Part shown: in pieces, positions 36,441-49,045 of the stretch
Layout of the letters: every line of letters begins with the position of its first letter
Position numbering within the stretch: the first letter of the stretch is position 1
Assembly: GCA_947247005.1 (NCBI GenBank)
Contig: OX365948.1
Coordinates: forward strand, 13,567,455 to 13,631,454
From: Spisula solida
Taxonomy: Eukaryota > Mollusca > Bivalvia > Venerida > Mactridae
Direction of reading: 5' to 3'
DNA: 64,000 bases
The notes under the pieces: generated by a model
The model's database searches: none
The model's input: the letters and a program-made list of their open reading frames with translations, nothing else
Told to the model about the DNA's origin: nothing
Program-made: the position numbers and the translations under genes

Positions 36441-37582
36441 AACTTGACCTTAAAATGACCTTGACCTTGACTTCAAAGTGGTCAGTCTTGTTTGTCCATA
36501 TGATGCACATTATCAATTGAATAATATCTAAGCAAATATTTGTGACTATATACATAAATAAATAAAAATGCATGAGAAAATAGAATTTTAAGTGTATTTG
36601 TAAATTATGGCGGCCATCCTGGACGCCATCTTGAATTTCCGGGTCCATACCACGTATTGACAATTTATGCCGGCAGTTCCATAAAGTACTTACATAGGCG
36701 AACATTTTGGTATATAACATTGCTTGTTCTACTTTAGCTGTCACCTCGCTACCCCCAAAAAATCACCAATTGTCACCCCACTTTATGTGTTTTACCGAAA
36801 TTTTAACTGAAATGTTGTAGAAAAAAAAACATATTTTTTAAAGGTAACGCAATTTACATGGCATTTCATTTCAATAAACTATTTGTGTAGTTGTATTATA
36901 GCTTTGTACATTATTGAACTGCATACTAATCAGTATCATCATTTCTTAACTTAAAAACGTCATATACGTTGACTGTTTTTTTTAATATTCTAGTAATTTC
37001 ATGCAATGTAACGTAAATTACGTATGTTATATCACATTTTTTGCCTATAATAATTTGTACAACTGATAGTTTTAATTTTAAATACATTTAACATACATAA
37101 ATGTCTTATTCACATGATTTATTGAACAATTGGTAAAATTAGTGATTCCTGTAGAAAATCGCATAGTCACATATTTGAAATCTCCGTAACTCGTTAAAGC
37201 CCCAACAGAAACTTGCAAACTTTTGTCTGTGAATGCCACCTACCATAAGGTTTAAGAAAATCATAGTGTTGAAAATTCCCCCTGGGGGGGGGAGCAGGGT
37301 CAATTGTCAGCTCAAGGTCTATTACCTCAGTTGGTAGAATGTGACTTCTACTTGTGGTTTGATTGGCTATGGTTATGTCCTCCATTTGTGAAAATTTGCT
37401 TGATAGCTTTTGGTTGATTATCCAGGGAAACATACCAAAAAAATGTATAAAAGAATAAAATATCTTAATCTGTCAGAAATGGTTGGGTATGAATGTGTAT
37501 ACACATTTTGGTTTGATTCAGTTGCTGGCAGTTACATGTTGACATGATTGCAGAGGTTTTTTTCTTATTATGTACTTGACAG

Positions 37583-37769
37583 AAAAAGCAAACATCAGAA
37601 TGTGGAATCGCTCTCATTGAAAGCTCAGGATTTCCAGGTGTGTGTGACGGTGATCGAAGCCCGACAGCTTGCTGGATTAAACATGGATCCCGTAGTGTGT
37701 GTACAGGTTGGAGATCAGAAAAAATACACAAGTGTGAAGGAATCTACAAATTGTCCATACTATAATGAG
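37583..37769 (+). CDS. OTOF: Otoferlin-like exon: first half of C2B
   Basis: The 187-nt exon begins with A completing Arg (AG|A), then [19 protein letters not shown] and [40 protein letters not shown] and YNE, ending in phase 0 (donor GAG|GTAACT). This is the most conserved segment in the window. The [20 protein letters not shown] pattern is the C2B strand 1/loop 1 of otoferlin, with a single Asp in the loop 1 region (MDPVV). The acceptor is TGTACTTGACAG. It is the anchor exon for calling the gene otoferlin rather than another ferlin. Confidence 0.96.
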
Positions 37770-37821
37770 GTAACTTTGCTCCTATGATTTAGCAAACATT
37801 TTGCAATTTCAAGTTTATTTT

Positions 37822-38766
37822 TAGCTTCCGTGCTCAGGTGAGCTATTGTGATCGCCTATGTCCGTCGTCGCCGTCAACACGTTGACTGTTAACACTCTAG
37901 ATGTCACAGTTTTCATTTAATCTTAATAAGACTTAGTCACAATGTTTGTCTCTATGAAATCTAGGTCTTGTTCGTAACTTGGTCATCAGGGGTTAGAAAC
38001 TAGGTCACTAGGTCAAATCAAAGAAAAACCTTGATAACACTCTAGAGGTCACATTTTTTACATAATCTTAATGAAACTTTGTCACAATGTGAACCTCTAT
38101 GAAATCTAGGTCAATTTTGTGACTGGGTCATCTAAGGTCAAAACTAGGTCACAAGGTCACATTGAATAAAAAATCTTGTTAACACTCTAGAGGTCACATT
38201 TTTTACCTAATCTTTATTAAACTTGGTCACAATGTTTGTCTCTATAAAATCTAAGCCAATTCATAACTGGGACATCTGGGGTCAAAAACTAGGTCACTAG
38301 GTCAAATAAAAAAACCTTGTTAACACTAGCGGTTTTGATATAATCTTGATGAAACTTGGTCACATTGTGAACCCATATGAAATCTAGGTCAAGTTCGCAA
38401 CTGGGTCACCTGGGGTTAAAAACTAGGTCTCAAGGTCACAATGAAGAAAAACCTTGTTAACACTCTAGAGGTCACATTTTTACCTAATCTTTATGACACT
38501 CGGTCACAATGTTTGTCTCTATGAAATCTAGGTCAAGTTCGTAACTGGGTCATCTGGGGTCAAAAACTAGGTTACCAGATCACATCAAAGAAAACCTTGT
38601 TTATACTCTAGATCACATTTTTTACCTCATCTTTATAAAACCTGGCCATAGAGTGTGTATTTGTAAAATCTACATCAAATATTAAGGTCATATCATAACA
38701 AATACTGATACTGCCTTAACTGCTAGTCATCTGGTGAGCGCTTTAGGGCCACATGGCCCTCTTGTT
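37822..38766 (+). mobile_element. Helitron-like family A element, copy 4 (subfamily 2)
   Basis: It starts about 50 bp after the C2B exon with a mutated 5' end (TAGCTTCCGTGCTCAGGTGA GC) and ends GGTGAGCGCTTTAGGGCCAC ATGGCCCTCTTGTTT. The hairpin stem AGGGCC/GGCCCT is retained around a new loop (ACAT). Six internal blocks are present. Confidence 0.78.
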
Positions 38767-38904
38767 TAAACTGGAAGATATAAATATACAGGGGTACTGG
38801 CATGGCCCATTGCCAACCCTAAATCATGAATATATGAGTATTACTCAGGTGTGTGTTATAGGTTCACCTTTGTCATTGGGAAACATTAATAGGGTCACAC
38901 ATAT

Positions 38905-39375
38905 TATCAAAAGGGAAACATCATAGAGCGACCGCGGTCAATATAGAAACATAATAGAGCCACCATGGTCAATAGGGGAACATTATAGAGGCACATTTAT
39001 AATTGAGCCACTATGGTCAATAGAGGAACATTATAGAGCCACCATGGTCAATAGAGAAACATTATAGAGCCCCCATGGTCAATAGGGGAACATTTTAGAG
39101 GCACATTATAGAGCCACCATGGTCAATAAAGGAACATTATAGAGCCACCATGGTCAATAGAGAAACATTGTAGAGCCATCATGGTCAATAGGGAAACATT
39201 ATAGAGCCACCGTAGTCAATAGGGAAACATTATAGAGTCACCATGGTCAATAGAGGAACATTATTGAGCCACCATGGTCAATAGAGGAACATTATAGAGC
39301 CACATTAAAGAGCAACCGTGGTCAATAGAGAAACATAATAGAGCCATTGTGGTCAATAGGGAAACATGAAAGGGC
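38905..39375. repeat. Minisatellite, 31-bp unit, about 15 copies
   Basis: The unit is CATGGTCAATAGAGAAACAT TATAGAGCCAC, with truncated units (GAGGCACATTATAG) interspersed. Confidence 0.93.
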
Positions 39376-42191
39376 CATCATGTCATCAAGTGACCATTTA
39401 TGTAAGGACCTATATTGTCAATAGGGGAGCATCACATGGCCCATCATTGTCCTCTTGCACACATAAGCATGTCTGGTTCAACGCCTCTGTTACTGAAGTA
39501 ACTTAATTATGGCTGTATAGAATGTCTTTGCTTCAAATGTCATTACCAACAACTTCAGACCATATAAGTGCAGTTACGGTAACTAAGTTATCCTAGAGAC
39601 TGATCTTGCGCAGAGTGTATTGGCAGTTGAATGATTATTCTACTGAAACTCTGTAAGTGCTTGATTAAGTTACGCCAGATGAATTATTTAAGTGTGTTTT
39701 TGTATCTTTTATATTTTGCCGATTATTTCTCTTATTTAAATGTCACAGCTTAATTATGGGTATTCTATTGATGGTTTTGTTGCCAAGTGTGCAGGATCCT
39801 GGTACAGTATTCTGCTGTAATGAGAGAAAGATATGGGAATGGAAGTTTTTCTAGCTAAGGCAATTTATATAGATTTTGGTGAAACCATGCATCAGAACAT
39901 TGTATCTGGTCTTCATTTGATCACATTACCAATATACATTTATTTTAGAATAATCTTTTAACACACATCCGCTTGGAAAACCCTTTACTATCTTGAGAAT
40001 ATTCAGATATGCATGCATTTCGGATCATGAATAATCATGTGCATGAGGCCATCTCCCTGCATCAGGCATATACTAAATGTACGAGTCCCAAAGTCAGAAA
40101 GATAACCTGAACTGACCATAATGGTTCAGATATATGTGTTTATACTGCAAACAACATGACAAAATTGAAAGTTAAACACATCATTTACTTGGTTGGCATT
40201 GTTTATATGACCTAGCTCGATATGAATGCATTATAGGCTGTCTCAAAACTGACATTGACAAAACCTAAATTGTATCAAATTAGTAAATAAACTAAATGTG
40301 TACATGTAGCTTATAGTAAACCAACTGCCACAAAACTATGAACTAGGCAAACTTGCATTGTAGCAACTTACTATAATTATAGATTGGCGACCTCAACAAT
40401 TTTGAATTGGGCGAGCCCTGAATCATAGCAAATGGCTCAAACTAACTGCAAAAATATAGTTGATATTTGATGGTCATGGGTAACAGCAATCGACCCCAAA
40501 ATAAACGTTAACAAGTTTATCAACGAAATATAAATTTTAGCAACTGGCTATAGATATAGCTATGTAGCCACTAGCTATAAAACACACAAACTTATAATAT
40601 TATGATATGGACTGGTCCTGTGAAACAGAACCAGTTCCAAAAGGACGTTAAAATATATATAATGTGGAAAACATTATCCGGGCACTGTCCGTCATAGAAA
40701 GTTTATACATGTATAATCATTTATGAACTCCAAGTTGGTAAACTGGAATGATGTCAAATTCTATCGAGTCACATCGCTTTCTTACTAATACTCTACAGTC
40801 TGAAAATCTAATATCAAAGCAGAGCTCACTTGGTCTACGGTAAAATAACTGGGTTTGGTGAGTGGGAAAAATTAATTCTCGCAAAATTGCAGACCAACTT
40901 GAAAATTGAGTGGTGGATGGTGGATGAGAATAACAATTATCTGAATTATCTGAATATTATTAGGTTAGACACAAATAAATCTTACAACATATTTTACTAA
41001 AATAAAGGACCTCAAGATTATCTTCAATAAACAATGCTATTATGTAGATAAAACTAATCATTTTTTTCCACACCAAACTTGAAGTATTTGACCAGTATTT
41101 GATGTGGGTATTTAGCTTTGGTTATTGATAGGTTTGTGTCATGGTATTATAGGGAAACAGGTGTTATCATAGAGAATATTTACAGTAGCCTATTTGTAAT
41201 CAACTGACAGTCGTAAGTAGGTGGTCAATTGGTTTTGTCCCTGCCTGATATGCCAATGGCCTCTGGACAGGTGTATGATACAAGGCATCTGTGTGTTATA
41301 CCCTAGCACGTAAATGTTACCTTAAACAAATTGTTATTAATCATTGTTAATACTTCCTGAATTATATCTTAATATTACCTAAAACTTTCTCAATATTTGA
41401 AATTTGTGTGATGCTAATGTTCTAAATCAAACAGGAAACATTCCTTCAAATGATTAGAAGAGCTTGGTAAATTGTTGAACGGTAAACTTGAAAAAAGCTT
41501 GCAAGACCTGGAAATTAATATTCTATTACTTAAACATGTTATGCAGAAGTGCCATGCATTAATTCTCTTGTTGAACTTTGATATTAACGTTGACGACTGT
41601 TTTAAGAATCGATATGCTCTTTAAAGACATCAAACTCAGCAAAAGCTTTATTACAGGAAATTGTTTTTCGAAGATCAACTTTCACTGTGGCTCTCAGTAA
41701 TTACAGCTTGCTCCTACGTTAATGAATCACCACTTTTGTTAAAATGATAAGAAGGAATTTTTAATGAAGTATGGAGCATCCAATTGGTTGGTTCTTGAAC
41801 AACCAAGGGCATCACTGCATTTTGAGACTGCCCCACTACAGGAGTTGGTCCAAAAGGTGGAGACCAGGGGTCAGGACCTCCCCTAGAATTTTGGCCTAAG
41901 TGTGGTTGTCTAATAATTATGTTAAAACATGTTAGGGCTATCGGTATCAAGACAAGCCTCTAAGAAAAATAGCTGGTTTAACCCCTGAGCAAAATAGCTA
42001 GTCAGACGCCTTACTGAGCAAAATAGCTAGTCAGACGCCTTCCTGAGAAAATATAGGTTGTTGAACATTGCAAGAAATTGATAGATCTGCACATACTTTC
42101 ATTTTGGAATGCCGTTTTTTAGACAGGAGCAAATTTTAACTGACTTCTATGTCTCTATAGATTAAGACCATGTTATGTTTTATATTTTCAG
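39376..42191. other. Intronic sequence, no gene seen
   Basis: About 2.8 kb of mostly unique AT-rich sequence. A short direct repeat (AGCAAAATAGCTAGTCAGAC) lies near 41990-42045. No exon between the two C2B exons is needed, because phases 0/0 join directly. Confidence 0.5.
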
Positions 42192-42254
42192 TATTTTGTA
42201 TTTGACTTCCACATGGCGCCTGCAATGTTGTTTGATAAAATTATTACGTTAACG
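42192..42254 (+). CDS. OTOF: Otoferlin-like exon: C2B middle strand
   Basis: The small 63-nt exon encodes YFVFDFHMAPAMLFDKIITL T, matching the C2B stretch N-E-YFVFDFH-x-(S/A)P-x-x-(M/L)FDKII-x of otoferlin. Both ends are phase 0 (acceptor TATTTTCAG, donor ACG|GTAGGT). It is the constitutive exon upstream of the alternative pair. Confidence 0.95.
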
Positions 42255-42511
42255 GTAGGTACTTTATATTTTATGACGTATTTACAACAGTGTTTGCTTC
42301 GAAGTTTGAGAGTTTTTGTATTAAGTGAAGTTAATTTCTGTACAAAGAGACTGGCTGATTGTTATACAAATATTTGTTATCATCGGCCACTATTGGTTAG
42401 AATTCAGACTGTCATTGGTCAGCTGTTAGATTGGCACTTGTCTTGTCTGCATTCAAATCATCAGCAGTTTGGCAATCATTGGACTCTACTGTACCATTGC
42501 CCTATAGCTCT

Positions 42512-42790
42512 ACCTGTGCTGCCAACATGCACTTTGGGCCTCCATTGGTAAATTGCTCTCAAATCTTAACTTGCCTGCTGCCAACATGCACTTTGGGCCT
42601 CCATTGGCAAATTACTCTCAAGTCTTAACTTGCCTGCTGCCAACATGCACTTTGGGCCTCCATTGGTAAATTGCTCTCAAGTCTTAACTTCGATGCTGCC
42701 AACATGCACTTTGGGCCTCCATTGGTAAATTGCTCTCAAGTCTTAACTTGCCTGCTGTCATCATGAACTATGGGCCTCCATTGGTCTAAT
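42512..42790. repeat. Tandem repeat, 59-bp unit, 5 copies
   Basis: The unit contains CTGCCAACATGCACTTTGGG, CCTCCATTGGTAAATTGCTC and TCAAGTCTTAACTTGC. The last copy is diverged. Confidence 0.93.
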
Positions 42791-43078
42791 GACTGCCAGC
42801 CCTTGGTCTGAAGTCATTGATTGCTCAACACTCGAACATTTGTTGGTCAGCAATCTGACTGCAACAATTTTATCAATGTTTCTGTGATTTATTCAAGTGT
42901 CTTTGCACTGATAATCATAATTATCTTGATAAGTGAACTTGAGAAATATTGTCTGTAGGAAATATGCTGATGCTAATAATATACTTTGTTGCGTAATTGA
43001 CTTATGTAAGGCTGCATCCCCTTCATGCTGATGTCTGAAGTTGTGCTGTAAGACATTAATTTTGTTCAAATGCTTTTT

Positions 43079-43996
43079 AGCTCACCTGTCACAAAGTCAT
43101 CTGGCATCATAACCAAGGTCACAAGGTCCAATTTATAGAAAAACCTTGTGTAGTCATTAGAGGTCACAATTTCGACATAATCTTTATGAAACTTAATCAC
43201 AATGATCATCTCAACAAAATCTAGGTCAAGTTCGATATTTGGTCATCCAGGGTCAAAAACTAGGTCACAAGATCAAATCATAGAAAAATCTTATGTAGTC
43301 ACTAGAGGTCACAATTTCGACCTTACCTTTATGAAACTTGGTCCCTATGATCATCTCAACAAAATCTAGGTCAAGTTTGATATTAGGTCATCTCGGGTCA
43401 AAAACTAGGTCACAAGGTCAAATCATATAAAAACCTTGTGTAGTCACTAGAGGTCACAGTTTCGGCCTTATATTTATGAAACTTAGTTACTATGATCATC
43501 TAAACAAAATCTAGGTTTAGTTTGATATTAGGTCATCTGGGTTTAAAAACTAGGTCACAAGGTCAAATCATTGAAAACCCTTGTGTAGTCACTAGAGGTC
43601 TCAATTTTGACTAAATCTTTATGAAACTCGGTCAAAATGGTCATCTCAACAAAATCTAGGTCAAATCTGATATTGGGTCATCTGGGGTAAAAACAAGGTC
43701 ACTAGGTCAAATCATAGAAAAATCATGTGTAGTCACTAGAGGTCACAATTTTGACCTTATCTTTGGGAAACTTGGCTACAATGATCATCTCTACAAATTC
43801 TAGGCGAAGTTTGATAAGGGGTCATCAGGGGTCAAAACCTAGTTCACATGGTTAAGTCATATAAAAAACTTGCAATAGAGGCTGAATTTTCTTGAATCTT
43901 GCTCAGTAAATGTAAATTATTACTTAGGTCACTATAGGGGCATGCAAGCACTTTTAAGATAGGTGAGCCACCTAGGACCATTTGGGCTCTCTTGTT
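43079..43996 (+). mobile_element. Helitron-like family A element, copy 5
   Basis: It starts AGCTCACCTGTCACAAAGT but jumps directly into an internal block (CATCTGGCATCATAACC), so the GTGAGC hairpin part of the 5' end is deleted. The 3' end is decayed (CTAGGACCATTTGGGCTCTC TTGTTTT), making this one of the older copies. Confidence 0.75.
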
Positions 43997-44739
43997 TTAA
44001 TACTGTAGTATTTCATGTATTGCCTGTCCATTCATCAACCCAGAACTGTAACCAAAAATAGACTGTGTCCTAGACATAGCTTGAAGACATGTACCAAGTC
44101 TTCTCATTGGCAAATTGGGTATGGCCATATTCTTTGTAGTATTTTCACAATTGTTTACTTCTGACATTTTTGAATCTGCTCCCATGTCTCTTATACCTGC
44201 GTCCATTGCTGTGGGCAATATGTGCATTACTTGGGCAGATACGGTATATTCCTGTATTAACTTCACTGTATGTATGATGTAGTGATGCTGACTCAGCAAT
44301 ATTCTAAATCAAATTGTAAGCTACATTTCTGGACATCAATGACCCCAGGAAACTGTAACAAACTTTCTGGACATCACAGTATAGATGATGACTTGACGAT
44401 GTTTGCTTCTGTATGAGATCAGTAGAAATGCAATCCTATCATTATATACTGTCTGCAGACTAAAAACTGTTTGATGATGGTATTAAAACTTCATGTCTTA
44501 TTGAGATGTTAGAGAAAGATAGGCAGACAATGTGTGCTAGGCAATATTTTGATTTCCCTGATTTAAGTGTTCTACTCAGGTTACGGACAATAATTGTTGA
44601 ATACAAAGTAAGGGGAAATATTGCTTTGTCACAACATGGTCTATCAGTCCATTGATAGACCAAACAATGTCTGATTGACCATATAATGTCCAAGTCAATT
44701 GTTCTTAAATTAGGAAGGGATGCTAGTCATAACCCATAG

Positions 44740-44880
44740 ATAAATCCCATTAATTGTGAGGTCAAAGGTCAAGGTCACTCTGTATGTCCTTGTATATATA
44801 TATGACTATTTGACTGACAATAGGGTTTTGACTGCCAGTAGGGTGGCATACATGTTTAACAAACCTCTTTTAACAATATA
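44740..44880 (+). mobile_element. Possible family C 3' fragment
   Basis: GAGGTCAAAGGTCAAGGTCA ... GGTGGCATACATGTTTAACAAACCTCTT resembles the 3' part of family C but with a decayed terminus. Confidence 0.4.
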
Positions 44881-45159
44881 ATAAACTTATGCAATAATCA
44901 TTTATTGATTTATAGATAAATAGTTGACTTTCTAAATAAGACAATATACTCATGATTTCACTTTATGCACTGTTGCATTTAACATTTATTATGACAATTT
45001 ATTTATAAGCTTGATACTAGTCTTGTTAAGTAGTTTTATACCTTATTTGAGCAATTTTACCTTACATGGCTGTGAACTTGCAAGCTTTGAATACAGACAC
45101 TTACTTGTCACCTCGAAATTTGTATTATGTCTTTTTGTTCATTATAATTCCCACTGTCT

Positions 45160-45391
45160 TTGATGGGGGGTATATTGCTTTGCACATGTCAGTTTGTCGG
45201 TCAGTAGACCTAATGGTTTCCGTTCAATAACTCCAGAACGCTTTGCTCTAGGATCCTCATACTTTACATCAACAGTAGATGCCCCCTATTTATTTTGAGG
45301 TCAGTAGGCTAAATGTCTTTGTAACCTTTACCATTTCTGACCATTGGGCTGCCTTGGGGCATAGGTGTTTTACAAACATCTCTTGTTTAAC
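45160..45391 (+). mobile_element. Helitron-like family C element, copy 1
   Basis: It has GATGGGGGGTATATTGCTTT, GGTCAGTAGACC, ACTCCAGAACGCTTTG and AGATGCCCCCTATTTATTTT and ends GGTGTTTTACAAACATCTCT TGTTT. The terminal TGTTT/AAACA hairpin directly precedes CTCTTGTT, as in the other family C copies. Confidence 0.65.
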
Positions 45392-45876
45392 AGGTATTCT
45401 TAAGGAAATAACCTGCTTATAATTTTGGCCATTTGGTGCAGGGCAACATTTGCAATATCTTTTTGTGTCCCATATATTTCCCAAGCTAAATCCAGCGTAT
45501 TACATATTGTTTGTTTACCCTACCCACCCAAAATGCACTTGCGCTAAAATTTAATTTAGAAATCAGATGGAAACGAAATGAGAAAAAGTCATTCAATAGA
45601 ACTTCTGTAAAATACTTCTGTAAAAGTATTCCTACCTACCTACTCAACTCTAAATGACACATTGGTGGCAGGAGGGGAAACAAACACTATTTTAATTTAG
45701 GCCACATTTGATTGTTATGGAACTTTGCAATAATGTTAATCAACATGTGAAGTCGTCCTCCTTGGATTTGGATTGCTGCAGTAGGAGTTACTTCCCTTGA
45801 TTGAAAACTGGATTTTCCATTGATTTCTGTATTTTACATTTGTTTTATATAGCATATGTTTTTCCTATTGCCATAG

Positions 45877-45961
45877 GCTATGCATTCCCGTAACTTATTA
45901 AAGTCGGGCAAGAAGATTGGTTGGTTCAAATTTGATGTGGGAACTGTTTATGCTATGACTG
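45877..45961 (+). CDS. OTOF: Otoferlin-like alternative exon 8a (C2B loop 3)
   Basis: The exon is 85 nt, phase 0 in and phase 1 out. It encodes AMHSRNLLKSGKKIGWFKFD VGTVYAMT plus G of a split codon. It aligns with the otoferlin C2B segment H-S-K-N-L-L-R-S-G-x-x-x-G-x-FK-x-DVGTVY. Flanked by CTATTGCCATAG and the unusual donor G|GTACAA. It joins directly to the 57457 exon (G|AT gives Asp). A second exon of the same length, phase and alignment lies 3.1 kb downstream (49046-49130), with 13 of 28 residues identical. Because both cannot be used together without shifting the frame, this is one of a mutually exclusive pair. This version looks nearer the vertebrate sequence (HSRNLL, DVGTVY). Confidence 0.92.
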
Positions 45962-46561
45962 GTACAAGAAGTTTTGCACGAAAGATTATAACATTTCAGT
46001 CTAGCTGTAGTACTGCTTATCAAAATACAGTCAAACCTGGTTAAATAACATGCTCAATACATTCATATATAGTGTGACATGCAAGTCTGTTGAAATATTA
46101 ATCAATTTGTTTCTAAATTGCTGTAAAGTAGCTTGAGCTGTCTGTGCTATGATCTTCATGTAAACAATACTCTTGAGTGCCTAGTGAGCAGTGCTGCCAT
46201 GTTTGACTGTTTTTTATCTCTATCTTAAATATTGAACAGTTTTGCCTAAAACTAACATAATAACATCTATAAAATCACATACACCATCTATTATATAAAT
46301 AATCATTCTTACATATTCACTTTGTTCTTGTTTTTGTTGGACTAGTCTCACCATATAAGGCAAAACTGTTCATCTGTGAGTGTCAGTGATACATCTATGA
46401 CATTGCAACCTGTGCTTGATACATGACTGTGTAACTGCTATTAGACTGGTTCAAACCAACCTCTAACAATGTGTGTCCAATGGCTGTACCATATTGATAG
46501 TAACTGTTATTGTGGATGTGTGCTTGTAACATGTGAACTACCCAGTTTCCATGGTGATGAG

Positions 46562-46905
46562 TATTTGGTTGCTCCTTCTTTGATCAAGCTGTTTGGTGTC
46601 CCCTGTCTGTAGCTTCCTTATTTGAACAAGCTGTTTGGTGTCCCCTGTCTGTAGCTCCCTTATTTGAACAAGCTGTTTGGTGTCCCCTGTTTGTAGCTTC
46701 TTTATTTGAACAAGCTGTTTGGTGTCCCCTGTCTGTAGCTTCCTTATTTGAACAAGCTGTTTGGTGTCCCCTGTCTGTAGCTCTCTCATTTAATCAAGCT
46801 GTTTGGTGTCCCCTGTCTGAAGCTTCCTTATTTGAACAAGTTGTTTGGTGTCCCCTGTCTGTAGCTTCCTTATTTGAACAAGCTAGTTGGTGTCCCCGGC
46901 CTGTT
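46562..46905. repeat. Minisatellite, 42-bp unit, 8 copies
   Basis: The unit contains ACAAGCTGTTTGGTGTCCCC and TGTCTGTAGCTTCCTTATTT GA. The array lies between the two alternative exons. Confidence 0.93.
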
Positions 46906-47239
46906 GGTCTTGTTTCATTCTTAATACTTATCTCATTTGATAATGAAAAAGTCGTCTGTATATTTAAAAAAATGAGGAGATCTAGATTGAGCCATTACTT
47001 TATTGATTTGTATTATTACATAGGCAACAAGGTTTTGTAACTTATTTTTCTATGGGAATAGTTGACAGTAAACTGGTGAGAAGTTAACTTAAGAGTTTTA
47101 TATGTCTAAATACTCTGTCTAGTGTCTACTGCTGGTTTGGAAAAATTCTAAACTTACAACCGAACATGCTAATGTCCTCTATATCTGTAGGTGTAGTTAA
47201 CATGCAAATATTTACTGCTGTTAAGACCATAAGATGACA

Positions 47240-48220
47240 TGCACCAAATCATGCACATAATCCTTCAGCAATTGTGAGATATTTATTGCTATTAAAACTA
47301 GAAAATTACATGCACCAAATCATTCAGTAACTGTAAAATATTCACTGGTATTTATAAGATAAGATTACATGCTCCCAATCTCTCCAAAATTGAAGTATAT
47401 TTACTGCTTTTATGCTGTTAAGCCCAAAGGATGACATGCTAAAATTCTGTCCGAAATTGAGAGATATTTACTGCTATTAAGCCAAGAAGATTACATGCTC
47501 CAAATCACTCCAAAATTGAAATATATATACTGCTATTATGAACATGAGATTACATGCTCCAAATCACTTAGTAATTGTGAAATATTTACTATTACTAAGA
47601 CCATAAGATGACATGCTCCAAATCACTCAAAAATTGAAATATATTTACTGCTATTATGACCATGAGATGCACAAATCACTTGGCAAATGGCAAACATTTA
47701 CTGCTATTAAGCCGAGAAGATTACATGCGACAAATCACTTCAAAATTGAAATATATTTACTGCTATTATGACCATGAGATGCACAAAATCACTTGGCAAA
47801 TGGCAAACATTTACTGCTATTAAGCCGAGAAGAATACATGCTCCAAATTACTCCAAAATTGAAATATATTTACTGCTATTATGACCATGAGATGCACAAA
47901 TCACTTGGCAAATGGCAAACATTTACTGCTATTAAGCCGAGAAGATTACATGCGACAAATCACTCCAAAATTGAAATATATTAACTGCTATTATGACCAT
48001 GAGATGCACCAATCACTCAGCAATAGTAAAATATTTACTGCTATTAAGTCGAGAAGATTACATGTAACAAATCACTCAGCAATTGTAAAATATTTACTGC
48101 TATTAAGTTGAGAAGATTACATGTGACAAATCACTCAGCAATTGTAAAATATTTACTGCTATTAAGGCCATAAGATGACATGCATCGAATCAGTCAGCAA
48201 TTATCAAATATTGTGAAGTG
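47240..48220. repeat. Degenerate minisatellite, about 56-bp monomer, 112-bp dimer
   Basis: Monomers contain ATATTTACTGCTATTA and AAATCACTC(C/A)AAATTG. In the right half a 112-113-bp dimer (TTGGCAAATGGCAAACATTT near 47680, 47793 and 47905) is more homogeneous. It occupies much of the intron between the two alternative exons. Confidence 0.85.
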
Positions 48221-48452
48221 ACATCTGTGTGTTAGATATCGCCTTCTTGTTGCAATGTCCTAATGTGTCCTGACATTTCTACTAACATTTTTTAAAATTT
48301 TATTTCAGAAATAACTCTAGTGCATGCTCTAAACATTTATTTTTTACTCTGTCATTGTGGGGCACTGGTGACAGGATAGAATTTTCTTGTCAACTTTTAT
48401 CACATGACAAAAATCTCAAATGGGACTTCTACATTATTTCCAATAATTGCAG

Positions 48453-48662
48453 CTACAAAAACTATTCTATTTAGATGTGTTGAAGTTTTTATTTGGATAT
48501 TTATCAGGTGATCCCTATAATGGTGAAAAGTACTCAAGAAAAATTGCCAATCTCGACTTGTTTGCTCAATTATTTGTCAATATATCTAGACAGAAAATGG
48601 TGACGGCATCAGTAACTCCAAATGTATATAACATTAGAATACATGAGAGACGGTCTTCATAA
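48453..48662 (+). other. Candidate alternative terminal exon or gene fragment
   Basis: An acceptor-like CCAATAATTGCAG (to 48452) is followed by 69 open codons and TAA (48660-48662). The peptide looks coding in character (LFGYLSGDPYNGEKYSRKIA, FAQLFVNISRQKMVTASVTP) but I do not recognise a family. Read in phase 0 it could be spliced from the exon at 42192-42254; from exon 8a (phase 1) it would stop within eight codons. An AATAAA follows 45 nt after the stop. It may encode a short isoform truncated in C2B, be the last exon of a nested gene whose other exons I missed, or be a retrocopied fragment. Confidence 0.35.
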
Positions 48663-48706
48663 AAAAGAAATCAGGAAATGTTCTTGTTGATCTATTGTAG
48701 CAGAAC

Positions 48707-48712
48707 AATAAA
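48707..48712 (+). promoter_or_regulatory. Possible poly(A) signal AATAAA
   Basis: A canonical hexamer 45 nt beyond the stop of the 48453-48662 frame, followed by a T/G-rich stretch. Such hexamers are frequent in AT-rich DNA, so it matters only together with the upstream frame. Confidence 0.35.
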
Positions 48713-49045
48713 AGTTTTGCCTGAAACATTATCGTCCCATTGTGAATTTGTTTTAAACATTACCTTCCTAAAACTGTCAGTAAAAAACAAAAACATATTA
48801 TAAAACTTGTCTCAATATGTCAGTCTATCGGCTAGAACAGAACATCGGAGGGAAATTTATTTCATGCCGTCAGAATTGTTTTGTGTTGTTTCTTAGAAAG
48901 AAAAAAAAGTACTAGATGACATTTTTTTTCAATGTTGTATTCTTTTGAACTTGGAATTGCAATATGTATTTGAGATGTATGTTTAATCTGTATGTCTTTT
49001 TTACCTTTCTCTATCTGCCTCATTTTGCACGTGACCTGTGTGTAG

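Larger units (their letters stand above)
33054..37321. mobile_element. Harbinger-like TIR element, 4.27 kb, non-coding
   Basis: The left end TAGACCGTGAGCC...TTTTGCTCCCC and C-run AGGGGGAATTTT is matched as reverse complement at the right end (…AAAATTCCCCCTGGGG... GCTCAAGGTCTA), about 65 bp with an internal mismatch patch. The flanks are TTA at 33051-33053 and TTA at 37322-37324, a 3-bp duplication of the kind made by PIF/Harbinger transposases. The interior is AT-rich, has repeated TTACGTTACC-like strings and GGCGAACATTTTGG near both ends, and holds a degenerate minisatellite (34725-36440). No transposase frame is present, so it is non-autonomous. Confidence 0.75.

Noticed and set aside
36289..36744. 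151-codon minus-strand frame
   Set aside because: Inside the Harbinger-like element, with no domain pattern and composition typical of intronic AT-rich DNA.
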